Assembly (NCBI RefSeq): GCF_004365655.1
Contig: NZ_SOEO01000002.1
Coordinates: forward strand, 928,308 to 992,307
Length of the DNA: 64,000 bases
Direction: 5' to 3'
Source: Epilithonimonas xixisoli
GTDB lineage: Bacteria > Bacteroidota > Bacteroidia > Flavobacteriales > Weeksellaceae
Positions 9,025 to 17,961 of the stretch are shown here, one piece after another. The translations under genes were made by a program, and so were the position numbers. The notes beneath the pieces are model-generated. The model was not told the DNA's origin. It was given only the letters and a program-made list of their open reading frames with translations, and ran no database searches. How positions within the stretch are numbered: position 1 is the first letter of the stretch; each line of letters opens with the position of its first letter.

Positions 9025-9723
9025 ATGAAAAACGTAAGGCACATTTTTTTTGATCTCGACAACACACTTTGGGATCACCGCAAGAACGCATATTTGACCA
9101 TCAAAGATTTATTCTCAAAACAAGAGATTGCGACAAAATATAAAATCGATTTTGAGGAATTTCACACCACATATCACATCATTAATGAAAGACTTTGGGA
9201 ACAAATCCGTGATGAAGAAATCGATAAAGAATATCTAAGAAAACACCGCTTCTACGACACTTTTTTGAAATTTGGGATTGATGATGAAACACTTGCAGAT
9301 TATTTCGAACACCATTTCTTAGACGAAATTCTGAAATATAACAAATTGGTTGACGGCGCTTTAGATTTGCTTAATTATCTAAAATCCAAAAATTATAAAA
9401 TGCACATCATTTCCAACGGTTTCCAAGAAGTGACTGAGAGAAAATGTGTTTTGTCCGGAATTGCAGATTTCTTCGAAACGATTACAAGCGCAGATTCTGT
9501 CAACATCAGAAAACCAAGACCTGAGATTTTCCAATATTCTTTAGATTTAGCAAAAGCCGAAAAATCGGAAAGTATTTTGATTGGCGACGACTGGATTGCT
9601 GACGTAAAAGGCGCGCAGAATTTCGGAATCGAGGTTATTTTCTTCGATGTTTTGGATGAAAATCCGTTGGAAGAAGATTTGATATTCATTAAACATTTGT
9701 CGGAAATCAAACAATATTTATAA
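9025..9723 (+). CDS. yjjG: YjjG-type HAD-superfamily nucleotidase
   Basis: HAD phosphatases of the YjjG group dephosphorylate non-canonical pyrimidine nucleotides and protect the nucleotide pool. The product (232 residues from ATG 9025) shows motif I FFDLDNTLWDH (nucleophile first Asp), motif II in IISNGF, the motif III lysine in RKPRPEIF, and motif IV in IGDDWIADVKGA. A frame open to a TTG at 9016 exists, but the ATG at 9025 places motif I near residue 9, as expected. A TAGATTTG box at 9011-9018 would give an almost leaderless message. A shared terminator separates it from trpS. Confidence 0.88.
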   Translation: MKNVRHIFFDLDNTLWDHRKNAYLTIKDLFSKQEIATKYKIDFEEFHTTYHIINERLWEQIRDEEIDKEYLRKHRFYDTFLKFGIDDETLADYFEHHFLDEILKYNKLVDGALDLLNYLKSKNYKMHIISNGFQEVTERKCVLSGIADFFETITSADSVNIRKPRPEIFQYSLDLAKAEKSESILIGDDWIADVKGAQNFGIEVIFFDVLDENPLEEDLIFIKHLSEIKQYL

Positions 9724-9731
9724 ACAGAAAA

Positions 9732-9757
9732 AGCCTTTCAAATCTGAAAGGCTATTC
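9732..9757. terminator. Bidirectional terminator between yjjG and trpS
   Basis: AGCCTTTC (9732-9739) pairs perfectly with GAAAGGCT (9746-9753) around a 6-nt loop, with A-rich and T-rich flanks. It can serve both convergent genes. Confidence 0.8.
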
Positions 9758-9779
9758 TTTTATTTAAATTTTCAGAAAA

Positions 9780-10748
9780 TTAAATTCCCAAACTTTCTCT
9801 TACTCTTTTGATCGTTTCAGTTGCGATAACTCTGGTTTTTCCTGCACCTTCTTGCAATTTAGTTTCCAGCTCATCCAAGTTGTTCATATAATATGTGAAC
9901 GTTTCTCGTTCTTTCGAGAATCTCACCAAAATCAAGTCCAAAAGTTCTTTTTTTGCGTGTCCGTAACCAAAATTTCCAGCGAGATATTTTGCTCTCAATT
10001 CCTCGGTTTGTTCTGGCGTTGCAATCAATTCATAGATGGCAAAAGTTTTATCCGTGGATGGATCTTTTGGCTCTTCCAAAGATTTAGAATCACTTTCGAT
10101 ACTCATCACCTGTTTTTTCAATTCTTTTTCTGGTAAGAAAATATTGATGATGTTTCCTCTCGACTTTGACATTTTATGTCCGTCGATTCCGGGAACATAC
10201 TTTGTGTCTTCCTGCAATTCAGCTTGGGGTAAAACCAAAATTTCACCCATTTGGTTATTGAATCTTGAAGCTACATCACGTGCAATTTCCAAATGTTGTA
10301 GTTGGTCTTTTCCAACCGGAACAATCTCCGCATCGTACAACAAAATATCTGCAGCCATCAAGATTGGGTACGTGAAAAGTCCAGCGTTGACGTCTTGTAA
10401 TCTGTCCGCTTTATCTTTGAAAGAATGTGCCAAAGTCAATCTTTGGTAAGGGAAAAAGCACGACAAATGCCAAGATAATTCGCAAGTTTCTGGAATGTCG
10501 CTTTGTCTGTAGAAATAAGTTTTTTCTGTGTCTAGTCCGCAAGCAAGCCAAGCCGCAGCAATCTCGTAAGTATTTTGTTTAAGCTCTTTTGCATCTTTGA
10601 TTTGCGTTAAAGAATGCAGATTGGCAATGAAAAGAAAAGATTCATTTCCTGCTTGTTTTGATAATTCGATTGCGGGGATGATGGCTCCCAAAAGATTTCC
10701 CAAATGTGGGGTTCCGGTGGCTTGTATTCCGGTTAGAATTCTAGACAT
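9780..10748 (-). CDS. trpS: Tryptophanyl-tRNA synthetase
   Basis: TrpRS charges tRNA(Trp). The 322-residue class I synthetase has the HIGH-like GTPHLGNLLG at about residues 12-21 and the KMSKS loop in GHKMSKSRGNI near 200. Length and domain order are normal for the bacterial enzyme. A TATTTTTG -7 box on the minus strand (plus coordinates 10767-10774) lies about 20 nt before the ATG. It is a single gene. Confidence 0.96.
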   Translation of the reverse strand: MSRILTGIQATGTPHLGNLLGAIIPAIELSKQAGNESFLFIANLHSLTQIKDAKELKQNTYEIAAAWLACGLDTEKTYFYRQSDIPETCELSWHLSCFFPYQRLTLAHSFKDKADRLQDVNAGLFTYPILMAADILLYDAEIVPVGKDQLQHLEIARDVASRFNNQMGEILVLPQAELQEDTKYVPGIDGHKMSKSRGNIINIFLPEKELKKQVMSIESDSKSLEEPKDPSTDKTFAIYELIATPEQTEELRAKYLAGNFGYGHAKKELLDLILVRFSKERETFTYYMNNLDELETKLQEGAGKTRVIATETIKRVRESLGI

Positions 10749-10766
10749 TATTAATTATAATTTGTG

Positions 10767-10774
10767 CAAAAATA
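10767..10774 (-). promoter_or_regulatory. -7 box of the trpS promoter
   Basis: TATTTTTG on the minus strand matches TAnnTTTG, 18 nt before the trpS ATG. The -33 TTG is not clear. Confidence 0.45.
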
Positions 10775-10899
10775 GACAAAATTTAGTTTTTATCTTGTTT
10801 TTAGAAGCATTATGAATATTTAAAATTTGCAATGATGTATTTAATTATTGCAACATTAGAAAGTTTTCCTTATAAGAAATTTGCAGACTTAAAACATAG

Positions 10900-12168
10900 A
10901 TGATGAAGAAAAATATTTCTGCAATTTTATTTATAACTTATCAAATTATATTCGCTCAAGTTGGTATTGATACTAGTGATCCAAAAGCTACTTTAGATGT
11001 CGTAGCGAAACCTTTGGATCTATCAAAAGCTGATGGGATAATTGCGCCTAGATTAACTGGGAACGAACTAAAAGCCAAAGACAATTTGTACGGAATTGGT
11101 CAGAATGGCGTGTTTATATTTGCGACTTCCGCAAGTTCTCCTACCACGCCAAAAACCATAGAAGTTACAAAGTCTGGCTACTATTATTATGATTCGGTTT
11201 TGGCAAAATGGATGGCTTTCGAGTCTAATGGAAATGGAATCACAAGCAATGCGATTTCTAATCCTGTGAATACAATTACTTCAACAGTCAATGGTGTTTC
11301 CTCTACGACAAATGCCGTGAATACTGTAAGTCATTCTCTTTCGTCTTCCAATCAATTGACAACTACTGTGAATGGTGTAAGTAGTCAACCTGTTTCCTTG
11401 AGTAATACAAATATTTATACGGATAACGGAACGCTTGCATCCAACCGAACGGTGACAATGAATGATAAGTGGCTCAATTTTACTGGTCCGGCTCACGTGG
11501 GCATCGGAGGAATAGATAATATTGCGAAACTGAATGTAAACGGATCAATTCAGTTTGCTGGAGATTCTAACTATGGCGTTGGGAAAGTTTTTGATGACAG
11601 TAGTGGAGAAAAGTACGGACTCACGCAAACTACCTTTTTCCCAACCTCAGGATCGGCAAGTTCGCCAGGTACAAGAGTTTTCACATCTGGAAGATCTGGA
11701 GTTCAGGGTCATATTTCTTTTGGAAAATATACATCGCCAACCAGTTATACAGAATGGGCAAGGTTTTCCCACAATACCGGAAATCTGGGTGTTGGAACCA
11801 ATAATCCAACCCAAAAGCTTCACGTCATTGGGAATATTTTGGCATCGGGAACCATTACCCCAGATTATGTTTTTCAGAAATATTTTGATGGATATTCTGT
11901 CTTGAAGCCAGATTACGTACGAATGAACATCAATGAAGTCAAAGAGTTTATCAAAATTAATAAACATCTTCCTGGAGTTCCTTCTGCTTCTGATATCGAG
12001 AAGCAAGGTGGGATTATTTTGAACAGATCTTTGGAGATTAATCTCGAAAAAATTGAAGAGTTGTATTTGTATGTTTTCGAACAAGATGAAATTACAAAGC
12101 GACAACAAGCAGAAATTAATAGTTTAAAAGTCAAATTAGAAAAATTAGAAAAAATATTGTCTAATTAG
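10900..12168 (+). CDS. Surface protein with phage-tail-fibre-like repeats and C-terminal chaperone-like end
   Basis: The 422-residue protein has a signal peptide (about 1-20, ending IIFAQ) and then the VGIDTSDPKATLDV phrase that opens many Bacteroidota fibre-like proteins. Residues 110-190 are Ser/Thr/Asn-rich with two related phrases (STVNGVSS and TTVNGVSS). A second LGVGTNNPTQKLHVIGN phrase occurs near 300, followed by a conserved end (about 320-422) with HLPGVPSASDIEKQGG and a coiled coil of Lys/Glu-rich heptads that resembles tail-fibre intramolecular chaperones. It is probably a trimeric exported fibre; partner unknown. ATG 10900 or 10903 may be the start. Confidence 0.75.
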   Translation: MMKKNISAILFITYQIIFAQVGIDTSDPKATLDVVAKPLDLSKADGIIAPRLTGNELKAKDNLYGIGQNGVFIFATSASSPTTPKTIEVTKSGYYYYDSVLAKWMAFESNGNGITSNAISNPVNTITSTVNGVSSTTNAVNTVSHSLSSSNQLTTTVNGVSSQPVSLSNTNIYTDNGTLASNRTVTMNDKWLNFTGPAHVGIGGIDNIAKLNVNGSIQFAGDSNYGVGKVFDDSSGEKYGLTQTTFFPTSGSASSPGTRVFTSGRSGVQGHISFGKYTSPTSYTEWARFSHNTGNLGVGTNNPTQKLHVIGNILASGTITPDYVFQKYFDGYSVLKPDYVRMNINEVKEFIKINKHLPGVPSASDIEKQGGIILNRSLEINLEKIEELYLYVFEQDEITKRQQAEINSLKVKLEKLEKILSN

Positions 12169-12188
12169 ACAATCATTTGTGTTTTGTA

Positions 12189-12225
12189 GAAATATGAGTA
12201 ATATTTCTTGCTCATATTTCGTTTT
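12189..12225 (+). terminator. Intrinsic terminator of the fibre-like gene
   Basis: GAAATATGAG (12189-12198) pairs perfectly with CTCATATTTC (12211-12220) and is followed by GTTTTTG. It lies 20 nt after the stop of the surface-protein gene. Confidence 0.7.
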
Positions 12226-12261
12226 TGTTAAATATTTTATAATTTTACTAAAATCTATTTT

Positions 12262-13206
12262 ATGGAAAATGACATTCCTTATTTTAAAACTTTCGATGAG
12301 TTTTACAAAGCAGTTGATATGCAACCTTCCAAATATGAAGGTTTGTATGTGGATATGATGGATAAACTTTGGACACATCCATCGCTCGTCGTTCCGCCTT
12401 TTAAACACAATGCTTATGCCATCAAATTACTTTTGAAAGGAGAAGGAATTATGAGAATCGGACAATGGAAAGAGAATTTGAAGGCTCCGGCAATCTTTAT
12501 CTCGCCACCCAACCAAATTGCCTCTTGTGAAATGCTTGATGATGATATTCTGGAATATTCTGTTATTATCAATGATCAATTTATTGAAAAACACCTGAAA
12601 GTAAAACATTTTATTTCTGTTTTTGAATACTTCCAAGCTGATAAATCTACTCCCATTGTTATTACAGATGATGAAATGAAAGATTTGGTAAAGGTATTCG
12701 ATTATATTTACGATGAATTCCAAATGGAGGAAAAGAAAGACTCTCTGGAAATAATGGCGTCTGCAATTCTGATTTTTTTTATGAAAATAAAACGTCTCTA
12801 CGATCAATATTCCGTAGAAAATCAGTCTGTAGATGTTGATGCAAAGAAAATAGATTCTTTAAGCAATCGCTTTCTCACTTTGCTTCACGAGGATTCTCAA
12901 AATGTAGAAAACGTAGATTATAATGTTTCCTATTTCGCTTCTAAACTTGCTGTTCATCCCAATTATTTAAGCACAAAATTAAAATCAGAAACAGGAAGAA
13001 CGGCGAAAGATCATATTGATTCAAAACTGATTCACAACGCCAAGACTTTGTTGCAACAAACTGATTTTTCCATAAAAGAGATTGCTTTCAAACTCAATTT
13101 CAAGGAGTCTGCACATTTTGTGAATTTTTTCAAAAAACAAACCTCAATCACGCCAGTTAAATACAGAAATGAGATTTATTCTAATACAAAAAATCAAATT
13201 CCATAA
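12262..13206 (+). CDS. AraC-family transcriptional regulator
   Basis: The 314-residue protein has an N-terminal cupin-like part (about 30-160, with YAIKLLLKGEGIMRIG and SPPNQIASCE) that probably binds a small ligand, and a C-terminal AraC double helix-turn-helix (about 210-305) with LAVHPNYLSTKLKSETGRT and FSIKEIAFKLNFKESAHFVN. No genes to be controlled lie next to it in the same direction. Its 3' end overlaps the 3' end of the convergent LytTR regulator by 13 nt, so no room exists for a terminator between them. Confidence 0.88.
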   Translation: MENDIPYFKTFDEFYKAVDMQPSKYEGLYVDMMDKLWTHPSLVVPPFKHNAYAIKLLLKGEGIMRIGQWKENLKAPAIFISPPNQIASCEMLDDDILEYSVIINDQFIEKHLKVKHFISVFEYFQADKSTPIVITDDEMKDLVKVFDYIYDEFQMEEKKDSLEIMASAILIFFMKIKRLYDQYSVENQSVDVDAKKIDSLSNRFLTLLHEDSQNVENVDYNVSYFASKLAVHPNYLSTKLKSETGRTAKDHIDSKLIHNAKTLLQQTDFSIKEIAFKLNFKESAHFVNFFKKQTSITPVKYRNEIYSNTKNQIP

Positions 13207-13916
13207 ACTTCCTTAAACAAAACTGCTTGCCTTCGAGAGATTTCTACTTCATTATCATTAGGCAATTTTATCATCAGATTTCCACTGAACCAGTTTTCGA
13301 TGTTTTGAATATAATTGATGTTGAAAATCGTGTTTCGGTTTGCACGGAAATATTTTTCTTGAGGAAGTTTTTTCTCGATGACGTTTAACGAACGAGTGAG
13401 AACGGCTTTTTCATTTCGGAAAAAGACTTTGGTGTAATTGCCTTCCACTTCAAAAAGATAAATTTCGGAGATTTTTACCATCCAACATTTTTCACCGTCT
13501 TTGATGAAAATCTGGTCTTCCAAATCTAATTTTTTGTCTTGTTTTTCTGTTTTTTCGGCAAGTTTCTGTTTTACTTTTTCGATGGCTTGGGAAAGTCTTT
13601 TCGGATTAATGGGTTTTAGCAAATAATCCAAAGTGTTGTATTCAAAAGATTTAATGGCAAACTCGTCAAAAGCCGTTGTGAAAATAACCATCGGAACATT
13701 TTCCAACATTTCGAGAAGTTGGAAACCATCTTTTCCGGGCAACTGAATATCAAGAAAAATCAAATCCGGATTTTTGGAATTAATCAATTCAAATGCAACA
13801 TCAGCATTTTCTGCTTCGGCAAGAATTTCGATTTCAGGGATTTCATTCAACAAATCTTTCAATTCATTTCTTGCAAGTCGAGAATCCTCAACAATGATGG
13901 CGGTAATCTTCTTCAT
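13194..13916 (-). CDS. LytTR-family response regulator
   Basis: The 240-residue protein has a receiver domain (about 4-120) with the phospho-acceptor at D56 (DLIFLDIQLPG), acidic residues E10/D11 and a KP motif near 102, and a LytTR DNA-binding domain (about 140-240, with FRANRNTIFNINYI and the terminal EISRRQAVLFKEVYG). It lies 9 nt after the histidine kinase gene in the same operon and is its likely partner. In this family target promoters carry paired direct repeats; none were identified here. Confidence 0.92.
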   Translation of the reverse strand: MKKITAIIVEDSRLARNELKDLLNEIPEIEILAEAENADVAFELINSKNPDLIFLDIQLPGKDGFQLLEMLENVPMVIFTTAFDEFAIKSFEYNTLDYLLKPINPKRLSQAIEKVKQKLAEKTEKQDKKLDLEDQIFIKDGEKCWMVKISEIYLFEVEGNYTKVFFRNEKAVLTRSLNVIEKKLPQEKYFRANRNTIFNINYIQNIENWFSGNLMIKLPNDNEVEISRRQAVLFKEVYGI

Positions 13917-13925
13917 TTTTCAAAT

Positions 13926-15014
13926 TTAAATCGTGAAATGGTCTTGGTTGATGATAATCTCAGCGGTCACTTCATTATTTTCTTCGGAAAGTTTGAAGTT
14001 TGCTTTGTCATCAAACAAAAGTTTTAGGCGTTCTTCGATATTTTTTAATCCGATTTTTGTGGAACTCTCGTGTTGAGAAATGCTTCCCGTATTTTTTACA
14101 ATAATGTGGAAATTATTGTTATTCAGAAAAGTTTTGATATTAATTTCTCCGCCATTTTTCAAAATAGAAATGCCGTGTTTCACCGCGTTTTCGACTAACA
14201 TTTGCACAATCATCGGTGGAATTTGAATGCTTTTTGTTTCTGACGAAATGTCCATTTGAAATTGTAATCGGTCTTCGTATTGAATTTTAGAAATCTCAAG
14301 AAAATTTTCTACAGTTTCTAATTCTTGTTCGATTGTCACAAAATTTGTTTTCCCAGATAGCAAAGATGAACGCAACAATTCTGAAATTCGGGTAATCATT
14401 TCTTTCGATTTTGCAGGGTTTTCTTGTACTAAACCTCGGATATTATTAAGGCTGTTGAAAATAAAATGCGGATTGATTTGACCTTTCAAAGTATTGAGAT
14501 TGGCTTCTTTCAGATTTTTTTCGATGGACAATTTTTGTTTCAGATCTTCCTGTTTGCTTTGATAGATTTTATAGGCATAAATAAAGACCAACCAATTGAT
14601 CGAGATAAAAAGGAAGTAAAAATAGTTAACCAATCTTTTGTCAAAAGTCTGGCTGGCTGTGAACTCAAATCGAGCCTCGGATCCTACCAATAAATTTTGT
14701 GCATAGAATAGAAATGGCCAAAGCATTATTTGAAGAATGACGTGTAAAATCAGCATAATGCCAATTGTCAATGCAATATTCTTGAAGTTGAAAATTTGTT
14801 TTAATGAAAAACGTTCAATAAAATAAATGACAATATTAGAAATAATGTAAAGTAAAAATGCGCAAAAAAATAATTCGAAAATATAAAGATTCAGATGTAT
14901 TTTCGAATATATTTCGACGTAAATTAATTTCTTAAAAGTCAGGAAAAAGAAAATGATACTTATGAAATAAGCAATTGTAAAAACGTGATATTTCCAGTTT
15001 TTGAGCAAGGTCAC
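13926..15014 (-). CDS. LytS-type membrane histidine kinase
   Basis: The 362-residue protein has four predicted membrane helices (about 10-28, 45-68, 78-105 and 130-150), a short coiled linker, a His_kinase domain with the phospho-acceptor H183 in QINPHFIFNSLNN, and a HATPase region with MLVENAVKHGI near 270 and IGLKNIEERL near 330. It starts with GTG at 15012-15014, as no ATG lies near. It should phosphorylate the LytTR regulator encoded just downstream. The signal sensed is unknown. Small genes upstream (15057-15563) may belong to the same transcript. Confidence 0.9.
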   Translation of the reverse strand: MTLLKNWKYHVFTIAYFISIIFFFLTFKKLIYVEIYSKIHLNLYIFELFFCAFLLYIISNIVIYFIERFSLKQIFNFKNIALTIGIMLILHVILQIMLWPFLFYAQNLLVGSEARFEFTASQTFDKRLVNYFYFLFISINWLVFIYAYKIYQSKQEDLKQKLSIEKNLKEANLNTLKGQINPHFIFNSLNNIRGLVQENPAKSKEMITRISELLRSSLLSGKTNFVTIEQELETVENFLEISKIQYEDRLQFQMDISSETKSIQIPPMIVQMLVENAVKHGISILKNGGEINIKTFLNNNNFHIIVKNTGSISQHESSTKIGLKNIEERLKLLFDDKANFKLSEENNEVTAEIIINQDHFTI

Positions 15015-15056
15015 AATGATAATTGTTTAAAAATAATTGACTAATTTACTCAAAAG

Positions 15057-15242
15057 TTATTGAGATGACTGTCTTTTTTTGAATATCAAAATGATGGTTA
15101 TGATAAAAGTGAACAGATAAAGAAAACCCAATGCTGGCTTCCTAAATGTAAAATTGTGAAAATCAAATTCTCGCGACAAAGCCAATCCTATGGGAAATGC
15201 AAGCAAGGCGAACACAAGGTTAAAACCAATTTTATTTTTCAT
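15057..15242 (-). CDS. Small two-helix membrane protein
   Basis: The 61-residue product has two hydrophobic segments (about 6-22 and 38-55) and a basic, glutamine-rich tail (KKRQSSQ). No family is recognised. It lies 42 nt upstream of the histidine kinase gene on the same strand and 16 nt after a DUF4177-like gene, so it may be co-transcribed with the two-component system. Confidence 0.5.
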   Translation of the reverse strand: MKNKIGFNLVFALLAFPIGLALSREFDFHNFTFRKPALGFLYLFTFIITIILIFKKRQSSQ

Positions 15243-15258
15243 TTAGATTAGATTTTGA

Positions 15259-15459
15259 TTAAATATCTTTCTCAAAAAACAAATAAATATAAACGGCCAA
15301 TCCAAAACTAGTAGAAGTTGTAGAGGTTAGTTGGTAGCCGTTTTTAGCATATTCATTTAGTTTTTCTTGGATGTCTTCCTTAGATTTTTTGGCAATATGT
15401 TCTGAGTCTAAGGTGATTTTGGAATAATAAATCAGCGATTCTACTTTGTAATCTTTCAT
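15259..15459 (-). CDS. DUF4177-like small protein
   Basis: The 66-residue protein begins MKDYKVESLIYYSK and contains EKLNEYAKNGYQLTSTTSTS, the pattern of DUF4177 proteins (a short beta strand, a helix with L-N-x-Y/L-A-x-x-G-Y/W, then a strand). The family has no assigned function. It sits second in a row of small genes leading to the LytS/LytT pair. Confidence 0.6.
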   Translation of the reverse strand: MKDYKVESLIYYSKITLDSEHIAKKSKEDIQEKLNEYAKNGYQLTSTTSTSFGLAVYIYLFFEKDI

Positions 15460-15500
15460 AGTTTGATTTGTTTTAGAGTTAAGTTTTTTCTTTAGTAATT

Positions 15501-15563
15501 TTAAAACAATTGAGTAAAAAAGTCAATGATTTTAACAGCAATTTCGATGAATAATGTGATCAT
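15501..15563 (-). CDS. Putative 20-residue amphipathic peptide
   Basis: ATG at 15561-15563 opens a 20-codon frame ending at 15501. The peptide MITLFIEIAVKIIDFFTQLF has one basic and two acidic residues spaced so that they fall on one side of a helix, with Ile/Phe/Leu on the other. A TACATTTG -7 box lies 28 nt upstream (15592-15599). Short hydrophobic helical peptides of this kind occur as membrane-active toxins or as signal peptides, but I know no named homologue. Being so short, it may be chance; the matching promoter box is the main support. Confidence 0.35.
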   Translation of the reverse strand: MITLFIEIAVKIIDFFTQLF

Positions 15564-15591
15564 AGCGTAAAGTTTTAAAAGTTTTCTGAAA

Positions 15592-15599
15592 CAAATGTA
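15592..15599 (-). promoter_or_regulatory. -7 box before the small-gene/LytST transcript
   Basis: TACATTTG on the minus strand matches TAnnTTTG. A TTG on the minus strand exists but at 15 nt, not 19, so the -33 element is poor. It could start a transcript through the peptide, DUF4177-like, membrane-protein and two-component genes. Confidence 0.4.
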
Positions 15600-15674
15600 A
15601 AACACCGAACGTTGCAAATCCATCAAAAAATGACGAGTGGTAAAATGGAAATGATGAAAGGAAAATATGTCAAT

Positions 15675-16539
15675 CTAAATTATATCTTTCAATTTAATTT
15701 TATAATTAAAAGTCAGAACCTTCAAATTCCAAAGTGTCAAAGTTTGTTCAGCAAAAATCAAATCGTTTTCCGAACCAATAATTAATTTATCTCGAAATGA
15801 ACTGATGAACTGTGACCAATATTCACCTTTCGAATCTTTTAGTAAAAAATAAAATCCAGCATCACCAAATTGTTTCCCTGAAGAGTCTAAAATCAATTCG
15901 CCCTTCTCTCCAACACTTGGATTCATCAAAACAGTTGCATTTCCATTTGGTAAAGGGAAAACAGCTTTCACACAAGTTTTTCCTGATGGCAAATTACAAA
16001 TTCCATAAACGCCAGAATAAATCACTTGTCCACTAGATTCAATTGAACGAAACCAAAAGGTGTATTTTATCTCATTGGTTTTTGGGTCGATAAGATTGAT
16101 GATTTCGCTTTTCAAAGATTCAGAATCATCAATATTTTTAGTTGGAATATTCAGTTGATTGATTCTGTTGCTAAATAATTTGTTGATTAAAATCCCAAAA
16201 AATTTAAAAAACGGATTCCATTTTACAGAAAATTCCAAATTGTGATTGGCTGTGTTTTCATAAAAAACCGATAACATTTTTGGATAAATTTGAAAAGTCA
16301 GTTTCGGATAAATTCAGTTTTAACATTGAAGGAATTATACCTTTTGCCGAATCTTTTTCTATAATTAAGTTTTCCTTTTCCGCAAATTGAATGATAAAAT
16401 CTTCGCCAATCGCATCCAGATTTCCAAATGGTCCCATCAACCAAGGAAAATCTTCAGGCTTAATTTTTATTCCCCGCAGAATCACCCATTGCTGAGTCAC
16501 CCAATCTTGAAATTTCTGCATCGGATACGCAAATCTCAT
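15675..16539 (-). pseudogene. Frameshifted hypothetical gene (two frames joined at a T6 run)
   Basis: Two overlapping frames on the minus strand make one protein. The first (from ATG 16537-16539, MRFAYPMQKFQDW...) stops at 16258 after NVIGFL. The second is open across the same point and continues FYENTANHNLEF to 15675. They join if one T is removed from the TTTTTT run at about 16262-16267, giving NVIGFYENTANHNLEF and a product of about 287 residues. The second half (FFKFFGILINKLFSNRINQLNIP) resembles proteins of unknown function that I recall from actinobacteria. The start lies 1 nt after the stop of the CrtA-like gene. It is a real frameshift, slippage, or a homopolymer sequencing error. Confidence 0.7.
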
Positions 16540-16540
16540 C

Positions 16541-17251
16541 TTAATTATTTTTAAGATTTGGAATAATATTCGTCCGCCCGTTCCATTCTCCAAATTCAGA
16601 AATAGGTTTGAAACGCAAAGTTGTAAATTCGAAATGGAAATCTTTCCTTTCCCTTTCTTTCATCGCATCGGCGTGTCTTTCTGGCTTTGGAACTTTGCTG
16701 TGTCCGTGAACCATATCGGTCATTTCTTTCTGTGTTTTCCAGATTGAAAATGTGGAAACAGTATTTGGAAATTTGATGGAAGCTAAAGATAAAGTTGTTG
16801 CCGGATGGTCGCGCACCAATTTCTCAACTGGTCTTCCCCAATGGATAAATCTCGGGATTTCCAAAAATTTCATTCGAGCAATGGTCACTGCAACAACTGG
16901 CGAATCCGGATTTTCAAATTCTAAGGTTTCATCAGGGATTTCAAACTTGTTGAATTTCCCCCATTTTCTCATAAAAGTTAATCTCGTGTGCCAGCCTTCA
17001 GCAAGGATTTTCCCTAAATTATTTTGATTTAAAAAATTATCAATATCACTTTCATTTTCCCATTGAGCAAACACAGCGATTTGTCGGATTAACATTCTTG
17101 ATGGTGAAAAAATAGCAGAACCAAGCGTCATCGCTGTCATAATCTCTGCGTGAATCAAACCTGAAATGTTTTTTTGCTTCGGTGGAAACAAAAGGATTCT
17201 AAGCGCAGAAAAGTAATTTGTTTTTACCAGATGATAAGTGAAGACGCTCAT
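16541..17251 (-). CDS. CrtA-like (spheroidene monooxygenase family) protein
   Basis: The 236-residue protein matches the layout of spheroidene-monooxygenase-like proteins: MTLGSAIFSPSR near 40, a tryptophan in FAQWENESDIDNFL, GWHTRLTFMRKWGKF near 90, VVAVTIARMKF near 120, FSIWKTQKEM near 168 and a final FTTLRFKPISEFGEWNGR. CrtA itself oxidises carotenoids, but most members of this family have no proven role, and no carotenoid genes lie beside it. It is followed after 1 nt by the frameshifted gene, with which it forms an operon. Confidence 0.65.
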   Translation of the reverse strand: MSVFTYHLVKTNYFSALRILLFPPKQKNISGLIHAEIMTAMTLGSAIFSPSRMLIRQIAVFAQWENESDIDNFLNQNNLGKILAEGWHTRLTFMRKWGKFNKFEIPDETLEFENPDSPVVAVTIARMKFLEIPRFIHWGRPVEKLVRDHPATTLSLASIKFPNTVSTFSIWKTQKEMTDMVHGHSKVPKPERHADAMKERERKDFHFEFTTLRFKPISEFGEWNGRTNIIPNLKNN

Positions 17252-17296
17252 TTTTTCAGGTTTGTATGGTTGATTTTTATATTAAATGTACAAAAC

Positions 17297-17938
17297 TTAT
17301 TCAATCAAAATCTTCTCGCCACCAAACTTCGGTTTCACACCAAAAAAGAAATCCCAAAACACCTTTACTCTGGCAAATTTTTCACGCACATTGGTTTTAA
17401 AACCAGCTTCCTTGTCCACATCTTTTGCATTGTAGCCGTAAGCGGTGATGCCATTTTGATGCGCAAGATAAATGGCGCGCTCGTTGTGAAAACGCTGAGA
17501 AATCACGATAAACGATTTCTGTCCAAAAATCTCCTTAGCCCGAACCACAGAATCCAAAGTCCTGAAACCTGCAAAATCTTCAAAAATCTTATCTGCAGGA
17601 ATGCCTTCTGTGATGAGGTCGTTTTTCATTTGTTCCGGCTCGTTGTATCCTTCTACGGAGTTGTCACCGCTCACAATGACAGATTGGATTTTTCCGGCTT
17701 TGTACAATTCTGCAGTCGCTTTTATTCGGTAAAGGAAGTATAAATTTGGATTTCCGTTGCTAAGGCTTTTGCTGGTTCCAAGAACCAAAGCTGTCTTACA
17801 ACTTGGGATTTTACTTGCGTCTTTGTAAAGGAAATCCTCGCTTTTATCTTTAATAATGTAATTGGCGAAGAATATAAAAAGAAATCCTGCTACCAAAAGC
17901 AACAGGACTATTTTGAGTGATTTTTTTAAGAGTTTCAT
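17297..17938 (-). CDS. sanA: SanA/YdcF-type envelope protein (DUF218)
   Basis: The 213-residue protein has one N-terminal membrane helix (about 7-27) and a DUF218 domain with TALVLGTSKSLSNGNPN, VIVSGDNS near 107 and the SxRFHNERA motif near 150. SanA-like proteins take part in envelope barrier function in enterobacteria; the biochemical activity is unclear. It lies 23 nt after lspA and probably shares its transcript. Confidence 0.85.
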   Translation of the reverse strand: MKLLKKSLKIVLLLLVAGFLFIFFANYIIKDKSEDFLYKDASKIPSCKTALVLGTSKSLSNGNPNLYFLYRIKATAELYKAGKIQSVIVSGDNSVEGYNEPEQMKNDLITEGIPADKIFEDFAGFRTLDSVVRAKEIFGQKSFIVISQRFHNERAIYLAHQNGITAYGYNAKDVDKEAGFKTNVREKFARVKVFWDFFFGVKPKFGGEKILIE

Positions 17939-17961
17939 TTGTGTGTGTTATCTAATATTTT

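Noticed and set aside
10036..10449. 137-codon plus-strand frame opposite trpS
   Set aside because: It is the reverse shadow of trpS, with the amino-acid mix typical of such frames and no signal or motif.
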